Of a stretch of DNA of 64,000 nt, positions 1 to 13,547 are shown piece after piece; within the stretch, counting starts at the first letter, position 1; the number at the start of each line of letters is the position of its first letter. Origin of the DNA: Sindora glabra. Lineage: Eukaryota > Streptophyta > Magnoliopsida > Fabales > Fabaceae. The stretch is taken from NCBI GenBank assembly GCA_020226215.1, contig CM035231.1, forward strand, positions 51,426,876 to 51,490,875, read 5' to 3'. The translations under genes and the position numbers were made by a program. The notes under the pieces were generated by a model that was not told where the DNA came from, did no database searches, and worked only from the letters and a program-made list of their open reading frames with translations.

Positions 1-504
1 TTTAGTTGAGGTCTCTATCTAGGTTTCTTTTCTTTGAATGGTTTTTCCTTCTTCTAATAATGCCCTATTAGAGAGGTTTATCAAAGAAATGTTTGTTTAT
101 GTCCTTCTGATCATCTACTGTATTGATTATTTATTTTATTTTTTTATTTCAATTCAAAAAATAAAAATTGGCTTAGGTCAAGGTGTGCTATAGTGTAGGA
201 TAGCCTGGGTGTTTGGTTAACTTGAATGGATGCTAGTGGCTAAAGCTTGAAGGTGGTTTTGGGCCATTCGAGCCTTTTTCTTTTTTTGAAATGAGGCCGA
301 TTTGTGAACTGACCCCTATTTGTGTGGGACAAACCCATCCAAATCATAGTTTGTACAAATTAGCCCATTTAACCCACAATAAAAAATGGGCTTACTCCCA
401 GGGGTCCATTTGTATGGATCTACGGAGCGGGGCAAGTCAATTGTCAAGTCAAGGCTCGATTGACAACCCTAAATACTAATAACCTTGGAAATTTGTATTT
501 AGCT
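1..504. other. AT-rich intergenic DNA with a possible hAT end remnant
   Basis: No gene is supported here. The 62-codon reading frame at 291-479 has no start context, splice signal or recognisable motif. Near 455-474 the sequence ends in a motif (GATTGACAACCCTA) that resembles the right end of hAT miniature elements, whose ends usually read TAGGGTTGTCAA in the opposite direction. No matching left end was found, so this is at most a truncated copy. Confidence 0.3.
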
Positions 505-1035
505 AACAACTAATTAATTACTATGTCTTGGGTCAATTGACATTTTAGGAGGACTATTTTTATTCAAAATGTTAAAAGGCATTAATTTTTTTAATTTCAC
601 CTTTATTATCTCCACTAAATAATCTATTATTGCACAAATTAATTAATTATTTTTACCTAAAATCTCTTAACCACTCCAATCAAACAGAGAAAAAGAACTT
701 TGGAAATGGAAAGAGAGTTAGACAATTAATGGAAGGAGAAAGGATTTTGACTTTATTTAACAATCAACTAATTATATTAGTAGTTAATTGATAGTTTATT
801 GTCATAGTTGGTTATTTATAAATGCATGAATATATTTTATTATTTATTTGACTATTTATTTACTTTGATAATATTTCCTATTTTAAAATATTATTTATCA
901 AATTAAATTCTATTTTAAAATCAAATCAAATATATTTGAAGTGTAAATAACAAATAATATTGAAACAATATTCCTTTACAAATTCTTATTCATATATTCA
1001 TATATTACTAATAAATTGCATATTAATTAATTAGT
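505..1035. repeat. Dispersed AT-rich repeat, copy 1
   Basis: The part at about 820-1030 closely resembles 4480-4690, sharing a block that reads TTTTAAAATATTATTTATC followed by a run of similar AT-rich words in the same order. More loosely similar sequence (TTAGTTAATTG and CAACTAATTA words followed by a TATTTGAATATTTT block) lies in both arms of the large inverted repeat near 35,595-36,300 and 39,785-40,445. This suggests a miniature element family with several copies in the window. No target-site duplication could be fixed, so the limits are approximate. Confidence 0.45.
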
Positions 1036-2121
1036 TTCTTGAACGATCAAACCAATGATTTTCACATTAAGCAATTGACTAATTTAAGTGTATCATCGAT
1101 TCCAGTATTTAAGAAATTTAGCACGAAAATTGGTTATGCATTTAATTGTAGAACCCTTAGATTCTAGTTTAGATTTGAAGACGAAGCTCTACAACTTGTT
1201 TTGAAATAACAATCATGGAAATGGAAACAAATGAAGCATTATTAGAAACATGAAAAAAGTAAGAACCAATAACTAATATGAATTGTTTTGAGTGGAAGGA
1301 GTTCAAATATCTTAAGTGAGATGTCTTGAATTTGATTCAGGCACTTATTTATGGACAATTTGATGCAAATAAAAAAAAGAATTAATAAGAGAAGGTACAC
1401 TTCAATCCAATAAGAAATAAGAATTTAGTGATTGAATTTGTTTTTCCCAATGAATAATATTGTGTTAGAAATCATCTAAATGTATATACTTTAAATTAAT
1501 ATTTGTATGGAAAATTAATTCAACATAACAATTTTCAAAATCATTATGAAATGAATGTTGGAGAACTTTCTGAAATTAGGATACCAATTATTTTTTATAT
1601 TAGATAAAAATTGTTACATGTATAAATTCTACTAGAATATCAAATGAAAAATTAATGAAGAACAGTTGATAGCACCATCAATTAAATAAAATTAGATGAT
1701 AAATACATTTAAATAATATAGACAATAAATCACCTATAAAAAAAAGAATTTACGGGATTTCCATATAATTTACTCTTCTATTATTACAAGGTGATAGTGT
1801 GAATCCAACCTCTGGAATCAAAAGAAAATGATGACCGAAGATGACGGAATCTCTTTGATATGTCTTCGGAGGAGACCTAGCCATTGTAATTTGTTGAAGT
1901 GGTATTCTCAAATGCTCACTCCAATAGCGATAATCATTATAATTTATAGGTTGGGAGGGCTCAGCAACAACCACTACAACTTTGGAATCTTTTCCACCTT
2001 ATATTCAAAGATTAATTTCATGACTTAAAAGTGTAAAGTTTTGTAGGCCTTTGACCTTTGTTTCGTCCTTAATTTGATTGTTTTCTTCTCTTTATTGTTT
2101 TGAATTTAAAATAAAAAAAAT
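1036..2121. other. Intergenic DNA, no gene seen
   Basis: AT-rich, with only short reading frames on both strands at 1750-2028 that overlap one another and show no conserved motif. The last three bases (AAT) are the left target-site duplication of the CACTA element that follows. Confidence 0.5.
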
Positions 2122-3853
2122 CACTACAAGAAAAAAGCTTTTTATCGACAATATTTGTCGTTGATGTAGTCTTTTCGATCGTCGCTAAATGAAATTATCG
2201 TCATAAAAGATGTCATCGGTAAAAATTCATCATTGAAGGGACCAACACCAATGATATTATTGTCGTCGGTAAAAATGTAAATTTCTATGACGAAAAAATC
2301 ATCGGAGAAAAAATTTTTAAAATTCAAATTTTTTTGAATTTCACTCTTTGTCGTTGCTAAAAATTATTTTTAGCGACAACATTTCAATTTTTAGCGACAA
2401 CAATGTCGTCACAAAAAAATTTTCAAAATTTAAAATTTTTTGAATTTTACTCTTTAGCGATGACAAAGTCGTCGCTGAAAATAACTTTTAGGAATAACAT
2501 TTCAACTTTTAGCGATAATAATGTCACCGCTAAAAGTTCAGACGAAATTTAAATTAATTTATAATTGATTAAATTAATTAATAAATTATAAATTAATTTT
2601 TAAAAATATTTAATATATTAATTTATTAAAAATTAATTTAATAAGTTATAAATTATTTTAATTTATATATTTGTTTTTTATTAGTATATTTTTATATTAT
2701 ATTATAATTTTAGATGAATGTCAACAGCCTAGCATAGTATTTATCTACAAATGCATCTACTCCTCCTTCTTGATTTTCCTTATTTTCTTTGTTAGAAAGT
2801 TAGGTCAATTTGAAAAAGAAAATTAATTAAAGTACAGGTGCAAATGCAGATAAATGAGATATACTAGCCCCTTCGATCAGCTTTAGCAATTTCCCACAAT
2901 ATTTGTTACTTAAAGAATTTTGTGCTTTATAGAAAAAGAGAATCAAAGATATTTTAAGTAAGTTGGAAATGAATTCATGATTATATTACAAAAATATATA
3001 AATAAAAAATATATTATAAAAATTATATAAATAAAAGAATAATACATTATAAAAAATAATAAAACTAACACTTACACAATGTCTCTCTCTATACTATCAT
3101 CCCTCTTCTGCATGCAAAATGAGAGTTAAATGTCGAACGAGGATATTTATAAAAGAATCCTTCAACGACGACAATATTCTCAGTCGTTGTTGAAAAGTCA
3201 TCATTAAAGAATACTGCAAAAAAATTTAGCCTTTAGTGGCGACATTTGTCATCACTAAAAGTGTTGTTGCTAAAAGTCAACTATTAGCGACGACATTTGT
3301 CATCGCTAAAAGACTAATCTAAAATGTGGAGTGGCAAAATTCAGCCTTTAGCGGTGACATTTGTCGTCGCTAAAGGTGTCGTTGCTAAAAGTCACTTTTA
3401 GCGATGACAAATGTCATCGCTAAAGACTAACCTAAAATGTGAAGTGGGAAAATTCAGCTTTTAGCGACGACGTTTGTTGTCGCTGAAAGTGTCATCGCTA
3501 AAGACTACTTTGAAATGTAGAGCGAAAACTTTAGCTTTTAGCGATGACGAATGTCATCGCTAAAAGTCAACTTTTAGCGATGACATTTGTTGTCGCTAAA
3601 AGCTAAATTTTCTAACTCTACATTTTAGCATAGTTTTTAGTAGCGACATTTTTTGTCACTAAAAGTCAATTGTCGTCATTGAAAGATATTTTTTCTCGCC
3701 AAAATTTTTCCACCTAGAAAAATTTGTGCCCATGAATTTTTTATGTATTACCGACGACTTTGTCATCAGTAAAAACTTAGCAATGCATCACCGACAACCG
3801 AATGTTTGTCGTCGCAAAAAGTGTCATCCGTATTGGCATTATTTCTTGTAGTG
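2122..3853. mobile_element. Non-autonomous CACTA (En/Spm) DNA transposon
   Basis: The element begins CACTACAAGAAAA and ends TTTCTTGTAGTG, the inverted terminal repeat typical of plant CACTA transposons. It is flanked by a perfect 3 bp duplication, AAT at 2119-2121 and AAT at 3854-3856, as this superfamily makes. About 1.7 kb long, with no transposase reading frame, so it must depend on an enzyme encoded elsewhere. Both subterminal regions are packed with variants of TTTAGCGACGACA and its complement, often facing each other as TTAGCGATGACATTTGTCATCGCTAAA-like palindromes; such repeats are the usual transposase binding sites in this family. The middle (about 2540-3100) is plain AT-rich DNA. The clean duplication suggests a fairly recent insertion. 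Confidence 0.93.
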
Positions 3854-6844
3854 AATCCATAATAATCTTAATGGATTCTCTCTTTTTCTTGACGTTGATG
3901 GCATGAATATATGAATTTGAAATTGTAATGTACTATCCCTTTTTTTAAGCTTTTGTTAGTGATATAGCGTTCAAAATCCCTTTTGATCATCCATTTAGCT
4001 ATATTTAATGATCATTTAATTGTCCACCTAAAATTATTGTTAGACAGGTAGGATGCTAAAAGGAAGGCATTTCTGTAAGTGGCCAACTTAAAACTAAAAA
4101 ACTTCAACTTCATATCTAAACTTTTTTCCTCCAAAGAGTTTATCATAAGATTTTAAAACATTTCTTCAAGTGCCCATCTTTCTTTCTTTTTAGAAAATAT
4201 TTTTATGTAGTTAAATACAATTTTAAACTCCCCCTAGAATTTTATATAATGTTAAGAATATGGAATAAGTTAGATTTTTTTCATCAACTTGAAATAAGCA
4301 TTAAATTGTCGCCATGCTTTTATTTCCAAGACACCTAGGTTAAGAAGCTTTGGCTACGTTATGGGGTAACTAATAGATGATTGTCTTAATTGATTTAACA
4401 CCAACTAATAAGATTAATTGTTTGTATAAAAATATTTAGTAAAATTAATTTTTTGTTATTAATTGCTTATATGCGAAATAATATGTACGTGCATAAGTAT
4501 TTTTTAAAATTTATTTGAATATTTTTTACTTTAATAATATTTCATATTTTAAAATATTATTTATCAAATTAAATTCTCTTTTAAAATAAATCAAATATCT
4601 TTGTAAAGCAAATAAATGTAATATTGAAATAATATTCTTCAATATTTTCCTATTCATATATTCATAATAAATTTCATATTAACATTATTTTATAGTTCAA
4701 TTACTTTGATTAGTTATCTTAAAAAAAATAAAATTATAATTATTTATGTATTCATTTATATATAAAAATAAATACTACAGTTAAACATGATATGAGGCAT
4801 AAAAACTAGTATAATATGTATATGAAGGAAACTTTAAATGAAAGTGATTTTTATTGATAAATTTTTTTATACTTACGTATGTTTAATTTTGCAATATATA
4901 TTATATATAATTTTAGTGAGGTCATACGTCCCATCTTGATAAAAGAGGATAATCATAAGATAAGTCACATGAGCAACGTAGCTAATTGTATGTTTTAAGA
5001 TTAAAAACCAATTCATTTTTAAAATTATCATCATTATCATTATTATCTTTCTATCCATCTCATCTTATCATTTTAAGTTTTCACAATAAGAGTTTTATAT
5101 ATGTATAAAACATGTATGTATACATATATCTATTAACTTTATTAAATTAATTATCTTTTCATAAATTTATATTTATATTGTAACTTTTTTTTATAAAATT
5201 CTAAATAACTGAATTCCATATAACTTAATATTATTTGCACTAAAATTTTCACTTGTCCATACCTTATTGATGCAGTAGCACATGATATAGCTCTAAGAAC
5301 TTTACTTTCTATCATATTTGAAATTCAAACCTAAAACCTTATGCATGCGTGGTAAGTAGATTACTCCTCTTACCAATAAAAAATATTAAAAATATAAAGA
5401 ATAATTGTCACTTTTGATTTTATCATCCAAATTTATCACAGTAAAATATTTATATATAACAAAAAAAGTATGCATACATATGAAATTTATTAAATTAATT
5501 ACATTTTTATAAATTATATAATTTTTATTGTAACTTTTCTACAAAATTCTGAATAGTTATTGCATTGCAACCTTTATGAATAAACTTCAATAATTTATCA
5601 CAAAAAATTCTATAATATTATTTAATAACTTACAATTTTTATGTCAAATTTTTTAAAAATAAGTTAATATCTTCAATATAAGATATTATATTTTTTAAAT
5701 AATTATAAAATTTTAATTTGTATCCAAACAAAATTTTTCCTGTTTTCAACCGGCCCCCACCAAACTTCCTGGCTACCGACAGTAGTTTTCTTCCCTGTGC
5801 TTCACACTCTATTTATCTTCTAAATTTTGGTAATTGGTTTCCGATTAATATTCCAAAATATCTGCCTCAAAAATATCTTCTTTCCGCAGAATTTATTGTT
5901 ATTAATCTTAATTATCATAAATAAGTATTATCATTTTTATGAGTAATTAAGGTCTTGTATATGTTATGTTGTGTGTAACGACTCACAATTAGAATGTGAT
6001 CAGTTGCTACTGCACACTATCTTTTGTCATAAATTTCTATTCATTAATAATTGCTTTTAATTTCTGAAACTTTTCGTAAACAAGAAAAGAACAGAGAACT
6101 GAACAAAATAAGTTGGAAATTACCGGCACCTTAATCTGCAGGGGCACTTAATCTTATTTTATACTTTCCATTTTACCTGGAATTAGAATTCAGGGCTTTG
6201 TATATGTGTAAGTGAATTTTCATTCCTACCATTTGAAAAAAATTAAAAATTGCACAGCATAACCCCTATAAGTTAATTTGCCATTGCAATTATAATTAAA
6301 ATGTTTGACGTGCTGATATTTTAGCTGTGAATTAGCCAGGTAACTTACATTTCTTTGTTATTTTACATTAGTGACAAAGTAGTGTTTAGAATGATCATTA
6401 TAGTTAAACGTATTTCAGTAAGCAAGATGGTTTTATTTGAAGTATTTTTAAAATCTCGTAATCAAAGTTTAAGTACGAAATTAATGTTCTTAGAGGTAGG
6501 ATTTTTTTTGGGAAATAAAATCAATATTCAAGATTTTTAAAAATGAGGACATCAAAGTGAAATTTGAAATTGTTTCACTAATATTAGCTTATATTCTACT
6601 ATTCATATAAATTTCATAATTTTGCGCAAAAGTTCTCATGGCCAAACTACTATTTACTGATATCGGAAACTTACTTTATTAAAGCCATAGTACATAGTAC
6701 TTACCAAAAAAAAAAAAAAAAGCTAAACCTAGTACCGTGGTAAGATTTTAAATTGTCATTTGCAATCGCAATAATAATGTGTAATATTACTATTGCAAAT
6801 TGCACTAGATTCCCAATTCTCAAAAATTTTAAATCACAATTTTT
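3854..6844. other. Intergenic DNA, no gene seen
   Basis: About 3 kb of AT-rich sequence without a convincing gene. It contains the second copy of a dispersed repeat (4365-4700) and a poly(A) run near 6706-6720. Reading frames at 4873-5058, 5718-5924 and 6355-6540 are short, low in complexity, and lack recognisable motifs. Confidence 0.5.
4365..4700. repeat. Dispersed AT-rich repeat, copy 2 (partial)
   Basis: Same orientation as the copy at 505-1035. The best matched part is 4480-4690 against 820-1030, with several indels. It lies 0.5 kb to the right of the CACTA element, so the two copies flank that element, but they are too far apart and too different to be its duplicated target. Confidence 0.45.
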
Positions 6845-7276
6845 TGTAAAAAAAAAAATATTTTTAATGAATTATCATTAATAGGGTCTTTTATTTTATT
6901 TTATTTTATTTTGGGTCTAATTTTTGTGATCACTTTTATGCACTAAAAAAAATGCCTAGTGGATTGGTATGTTTGGTAGCAAATGTAGACTTTTGATTTA
7001 TTGGGCTGAGTCAACTAAGTAGGGTATTCTTATTTAATCAAGTTAGGTTTTCCTAATCACTCTACACTCCAATCATAACCTAAACACTTTGTGACTCCTA
7101 GTACCCTATCGGCTGCAAACTTGTAGAAAAAGTAAAGAAGATCAAGCCTTTTGTTTATCAATTAATTCATATTTCATTATGGTTAATAAATGTATGCTAT
7201 CTATTTTCTATAATCATATATTTTATATTATTAATTTATGTAAGTTTTTATCTTGTACTAACAATTTTTACTTGCA
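6845..7276 (+). repeat. 5' LTR of the copia element
   Basis: Begins TGTAAAAAA and ends ACTTGCA. It aligns along its whole length with 13548-14011; shared blocks include GGTCTTTTATTTTATTTTAT, TTTTTGTGATCACTTTTAT and TTATCAATTAATT. The 3' copy is about 30 bp longer because of small indels. Confidence 0.9.
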
Positions 7277-7278
7277 TT

Positions 7279-7290
7279 TGATATCAAAGC
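7279..7290 (+). other. Primer binding site (tRNA-iMet type) of the copia element
   Basis: TGATATCAAAGC starts two bases after the 5' LTR and matches the usual plant copia primer site TGGTATCAGAGC at 10 of 12 positions. Both differences are G to A, as expected from decay of methylated DNA. Confidence 0.8.
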
Positions 7291-8789
7291 TACTTACAAT
7301 AGATTAAAAATTAAGATAAATTTTTTTTATAATTTGTATTTTTTTTTAAAATGATTGATATCATCTATTTTTAATGATATTACCATATTATTCAAAATAA
7401 TCATATATTTTGATGTAGTTTTCTTTTAATATGATAATTTATATCTTTTTGGATGATTTCATCATTGTAGAATTAAAATTACATTATAGTATATGTAATG
7501 CATATCACAAATTGTATTATTATTAATTTCAAATACTTGTAATTTTCTTTTTGATTTCATGGGCGTATTGAGAATGTTATTGAAAGTCATATATTCTTCT
7601 ATCATTGTTTGCATTCTATAATTACATGGTTATGTATATATATAATTTGTCATAAAAGATAAATTTTGTTTTTCTTATATCATTGTTTGCACACAATTTC
7701 ATGAATAAAAGTTTCAATTTTTTTATTTTTTTCTCTGTCCTGGAATTAAACTACGCCACATCATTGGTGTTCATCTTTTAGTTGAGCAATAAACACCTGG
7801 CATCTTCAAACCCATGCATCTTTAGTGAAGATGCAAAGCCAAGGCCACAATGGCTTTATATATGTGCATGACCTATCCACACATTGTCTAGTTTTACTAT
7901 TACTTTTGTTGATTTATTTATTTATTTTTTGGGTTGTGAAAATATTTATTCTACGTTTATATTTCTCTAAAAAGAAAATTATGGAAATTTTTGGAAAATT
8001 AACATATATTTTTCATATTTATATTAGTATATTTCACTTTCCTAAAATTACAACCTTGAATACACACTCTCTTAAAGAAATTAGGAGAAAATTAGACAAA
8101 TCTAATTTTTTTAATTTGTACCAAATTTGATTTAAAAAAAATTAAGATTGTGATATGATGCAATATGATTTTGATGACTGGTATTGGTGCATATTGTTTA
8201 GCATCTCTTAATGAACTAGTCATGTTTTATTTTCTATAATTTTTAATTTGTAGTTGTGGGCTTGATTTAAATATTTCAGTTCTTTTAGGAGACTTATAGG
8301 TTGAAATAGATAATTATCACTAAAGTGAAATTATTTATTTTAATTCATAACTCTTCAAGTTATTGATGAATATTTACAAAATTAATTTTTAATTATTTCA
8401 CATAATTATCTATCTAAAAGGGGTAAGTATGTGTTGCAATTAAAAATGACCTTATTAATTTATATATTTTTAATTATTTCATATAATGACTTGTTCAAAA
8501 GGGGTTGTTGTATGATATAATTAGAAATTAGTTTATTGAAGCAAAATATTATTTTTGAATTTATTTTATTATTATAAATCCTACCTACCTAAAGGAGTAA
8601 TTTTGTAATAAGAATATATTATTTTGGTTGATTTCAATTTTAGGAGGATTTTTAACACATTGCATTTTTTCCCCAAAGGGGAGAATGTAATGTTATTTTA
8701 TATACTCCTAAATATGATTATTGATAAATTTAGAATGCCCAAAGCTTACATACTGCATTTCTAATTATTTTTCATAGTCTCTTTCGCAG

Positions 8790-11700
8790 TGAACAATAAC
8801 ACCGTAACTATTGAATTGTTAAATGGTACAAATTATAAGAGATGGAAGCAAGATATGAAGTTTGCTCTTAGTATTATAGATCTTAATTTAGCTTTATAGG
8901 AGCTAAAACTACCAGCACTCATTCTTGAAAGTACTCAAAAGCAAAAGGACTATTTTGCAAAATGGGGGAGATATAATAGGCTTAATATCTTTACAATCAA
9001 AAGATCTATTCCTGAACATCTACTAGGGGGATAGGCATATTTAACCAAGGCCAAAGAGTTTATAGATGCTATAAGGCAAAAATAACAAGTATATGATAAT
9101 GCTAAATTTGGATACTTGATGAAAGAACCAATAACCATGAAGTATGCAACTCTAGTGGTGTAAGAGAGTTTATTATCAAGATGGTTCACCTCTAAACCTA
9201 ATTGAAGAACTTAAAAATTGATTTATTGAATACTTTTCTTGTCTCACATGCCTTGAATTTCTTACCTCCAGAATTCAGTTAAATTAAGATAGCCTATAAT
9301 ATCCTGGATACACCTTGGACAATTAATGAACTTATCACTAATTATGTTGTTGAGGAAGAAAAATTGAAGAAAGAAAAGAATGAAATAATTTTTTTGACCT
9401 AATCAAAATTTTTACCCACCAAGAAACCAACCAATAGAAAAAAGAAACCTAAATGACATGCTCCAAGGAAGAATCCTTCTAAATCTTAAGAAGCCTAAAG
9501 GCAAGGTAATAATAATAATAATAATATTGATCATAAACTACAAGTGGGAGGTCCTAAAGGTTTCATTCATAAGAATGTAGAGTGTTATCATTGTCATAAA
9601 AAAAGTCGTAAGAGAAATGAGTGCTATAGGTTCAAGTCTTGGTTAAGGAAGAAAAGGGGCAATAAGAATGGTAAATCCTTATCCTTAGCTTACTTTGAAT
9701 CAAATTTAATTAGTGTCCCTATAGATTCTTGGTGACTTGATAGTGATTCCACAACTCATATTGCAATTACTTTGTAAGGGTTTGTAAGCAAGATGAAATC
9801 AAGTGAGAGAGAGTCCAAACTTAGAGTAGGAAATGATCTTGAAGTTGTAGTTGAATGCATAATATTTATGTCTAGAAAGCTCTATTGAAATTACATTGAA
9901 TAATGTCTTTTATGTTCCTAGTTTTGGATGTAATTTAATTTCAATATCTCTTTTGGATAAGTTTGGATACAAATTTATATTTAGTAATGGAAAAGTTGAT
10001 ATTTTATTGCATTCTAAGTTCATTGGTTTTGCTGCTCTTGATAATGGTTTGTATAGGTTACTATTAGCCTCTAATAGTCCTTATACTTCTTTAAATCTTG
10101 AAAATGTGATTCCAAAAAGAGCTAGAATTAATGAAACATTATCAATGTTATGGCATAGAAGATTAAGACATATATCTGGGGAACATGTAGGGAGGTTAAT
10201 TATAGATAATTTTCTTCCTTCCCTATATTTTGTTGATATGGACATATGTGTGAGCTGTATTAGAGGTAAGTTAACCAAGGCTAAAAAAAAATGTGTTACT
10301 CATTATTTATGGACCATACTCTCCTATTATTTATGGTTATTGTTATTTTATCACGTTTATTTGATGAATTTTCTCAATATAGCTATCTTTATTTAATAAA
10401 AGAAAAATCTAATGTACTTGAGAAATTTAAAATTTTCAAAGCTAACATTGAAAAATAATTAGGAAATGTCATCAAGATTGTGAAATCTGATTGGGGAGGT
10501 GAATGTTATGGCAAACAAGGTGTGTTTGGACAACACGTAGGACCATTTGCTAGGTTTTTACAAGAATATGGAATTGTTCCATAGTATTCGATGCCTAGTA
10601 GTTCTAAGCAAAATGGCATCACTGAATAGTGTAATTGGACTCTCAAGGACATGATAAGGAGTATGATGAGTGGAAAAAATTTCTCTAAATTTTTTTAGGG
10701 TGAGGCCATTAAAATTACTTTGTACATCCTTGATCGTATTCCTAGCAAGTCAGTACCTAAAACACCTTTTGAGATTTAGACCAACAGAAAACCTAACTTA
10801 AATTGCTTTCAAGTTTGGGGTTGACCTTCTAAGATGAAAATTTATGATTCATTAGTAAAGAAACTTAATCCAAGATTCATTTATTATTCTTCATAAGGTA
10901 TCCATATCATATAAAAACATATAAGTTCTACTATCCTACAAGAGGTACAAAAATAATTGAGTTCATGACTACTAAATTTCTTAAGTTTGATGTTGCTAAT
11001 TTATCACCAAATTCGGGGCACCTTGAAACACAAAATGAGCTAGCTTCCATTACCATTCCACTAGTTTTACCTAGTTAGAGTATCACATCTCCATTAATTC
11101 GTGTTGAGACATAAAATGATCAAAATGTAGAGTATGAATAAATTGTAGAACCTATTGTAGTTGTTTCCACTGAAGACCATTAACCTATTCAACCTATAGA
11201 CTAGATCCTAATTAGAAGATCAATTAGACAAAAGGGGATAACAATTTCAAATGATTATTTTGTCTATCTTGGTGAAAGTGAATATGACATTAGGGATGTT
11301 GTTGATCCAACTACATATAGTCAAGTAATGAATAGTTAATAGTCTAATTTGTGGTTGAATGCTATGAATGAGGAAATTCAGTCTATAGGTATACAAATTG
11401 TAAGGCAATTGGCTACAAATGGGTATGCAAGACTAAGAAAGATTTAAGTGGTAGGATTGAATGATTTAAGGTAAGATTAATAGCTAAAGGTTTCACTCAG
11501 AGGGAGGGAATTGATTGCTCTAAGACTTTCTCACTAATATCTTCTAAAGACTTATTTAGGATTATTATAGCATTGGTTACATACTTTAATTTGAAGCTTC
11601 ACCAAATGGACATTAAAACAATCTTTCTAAATGGTGAACCTATGGAAGATGTATACATGAAATAACCTGAAGGGTTTTAGATAAATAGATCTAAGCATTT

Positions 11701-12816
11701 GGCATGTAAATTATGAAAATCAATATATGGTTTGAAACAGGTATCCCAACAATGGTATTTGAAGTTTGATGAGTTAATTACATCTATGGGCTTCACAAAA
11801 AATAAGGTTCACCAATGTATTTATTTTAAGGTTAGTGGGAACAGCTTTATTTTTCTTATATTGTATGTTGATGATATTCTATTGGTGAGCAACAATCTAG
11901 CTTTGTTATATAATACCAAACAAATATTGTCTAGAGCTTTTGACCTGAAGGATCATGATGAGGCATCATTTATTTTAGGTATTCAACTTCATAAGGATAG
12001 AATTCATAACTTTCTAGAATTGTTTCAAAAAGTGTACATTGATAGGATTCTTGAAAGATTTGAAATGTAGAATTGTAAAGCCAAGGATGTTCCAATTGTA
12101 AAAGGTGATAAGTTTAGCAATAAACAGTGCCTAACAAATGAGATAGAGAAGCACTTAATGCAAAATGTTCCTTATGCAAGTGTCGTAACAAGTTTAATGT
12201 ATGCTCAAATTTGCACTAGACTAGATTTGGCTTTTGTGGTTAATATTTTTGGCAGGTATTTTTTTAATCCTAGAAGAGATTATTGATGTGCTACTAAGAA
12301 AGTTATGAGATACTTACAAAAAATCAAGAATTATATGCTCATTTATAGGAAGGTTGATAACCTAGAAATAGTTAGGTATTCAGACTCAAAATTTGTTGGA
12401 TGCTCTAATGATATAAAATCTACTTTAAGTTACATCTTTATGATTGCTAGAAATGCTATATCCTAGAAAAGTGTTAAGTAAACATTGATAGCTTCTTCCA
12501 CCATGCAAGTAAATTTTGTTACTTACTACGGTGCTCCTTGCAAGCTATTCAATTAAAAATTTTCATTTTAGGGTTACAAATTGTTGGTTCTATTGCTAGA
12601 CTACTAAAAATTTATTGTGACAATAGTGTTGTGGTTTTCTTCACCAAAAACAACAAAAGTTCTAGTAGATCTAAGCATTTGGAGTTGAAATATCTCACAG
12701 TCATAGATCTTGTGATAAAAAGGGATATAGTGGTAAAGCACATTCACATCGAAGTTATGTTAGTAGATCCCATGACTAAAGGACTTAGACCTACGATTTT
12801 TCAAAAGCATATATGA
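8790..12816 (+). pseudogene. Copia gag-pol polyprotein, degenerate
   Basis: Recognisable pieces occur in copia order through many stops and frameshifts. Gag near 8800-8890 (LLNGTNYKRWKQDMKFAL). A damaged CCHC knuckle at about 9580-9630 (CYHCHKKSRKRNEC, its histidine replaced by R). Protease-like sequence near 9725-9850. The pre-integrase motif LWHRRLRHISGEHVGRL at about 10150, then integrase core words such as VKSDWGGECYG at 10480 and NGITE at 10610. Reverse transcriptase at 11400-12070 with MDIKTIFLNGEP and the intact catalytic YVDDILLVSNN. RNase H and tail at 12538-12816 with IYCDNSVVV and DPMTKGLRP, the normal end of copia polyproteins. The two longest intact stretches are 9896-10396 and 11732-12070. 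Not functional. Confidence 0.93.
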
Positions 12817-13536
12817 AAACATGGGAATTGTGGGTTCTTTTGATATCTTTGGTTAATAGGATTTGTTTCCATCTTAGGGTTTAGGGTTTAAGTAATTTTG
12901 ATATGTTTCTAAAACTTAAATCCTAAACCATCTTCTATGTAATTTTGATATGCTCCTTTTCTTATATATTCACATAGACTTGTCAGTACATTGATTATAA
13001 ATTTATGTTATCTTACTGATGCATGCATCATTTGATTATAATGTGCTAAGATTGTTATAATTTTGTGAGGGCTAAGACTTGGCATCAATTGTTAGTTCCT
13101 AAGCTTAATTATTTGTCCTAAAATCGACACTATTTTAGGATTTATGAGATGGTTTAGCTTTATTTTTTGCCAGTTGATTTCTCATGCTATGTAAATTTAT
13201 TAAAGAAATCATCGAGACCAACATAAAATATAAACATGATTTGATCATAATTTTTATGTTATTTTTCATGCTACATTATCACATTATGATTAAGTGTGTG
13301 TAGTTCATGATATCTCATAACCATGGAAAATCTTATATTAATAAAAAATGTAATTGGTATCATGATTTGATATCATTGACTATATAGGCTTAGTTAATTT
13401 TTTAGGCATTTATCTTTAAGCTGGTGTATTTTTAAAAATTATGGCTACATGTATTTAAAATTAGTCTTCATCTTAAGAGTCTTTTTTCAAACTAGAATAT
13501 TTTATAAAAATAAATTAATTATAATTAATGTTGTCC

Positions 13537-13547
13537 AAGTGGGAGAA
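13537..13547 (+). other. Polypurine tract of the copia element
   Basis: AAGTGGGAGAA lies directly against the TG that opens the 3' LTR. This is the usual plant copia polypurine tract and primes second-strand DNA synthesis. Confidence 0.85.
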
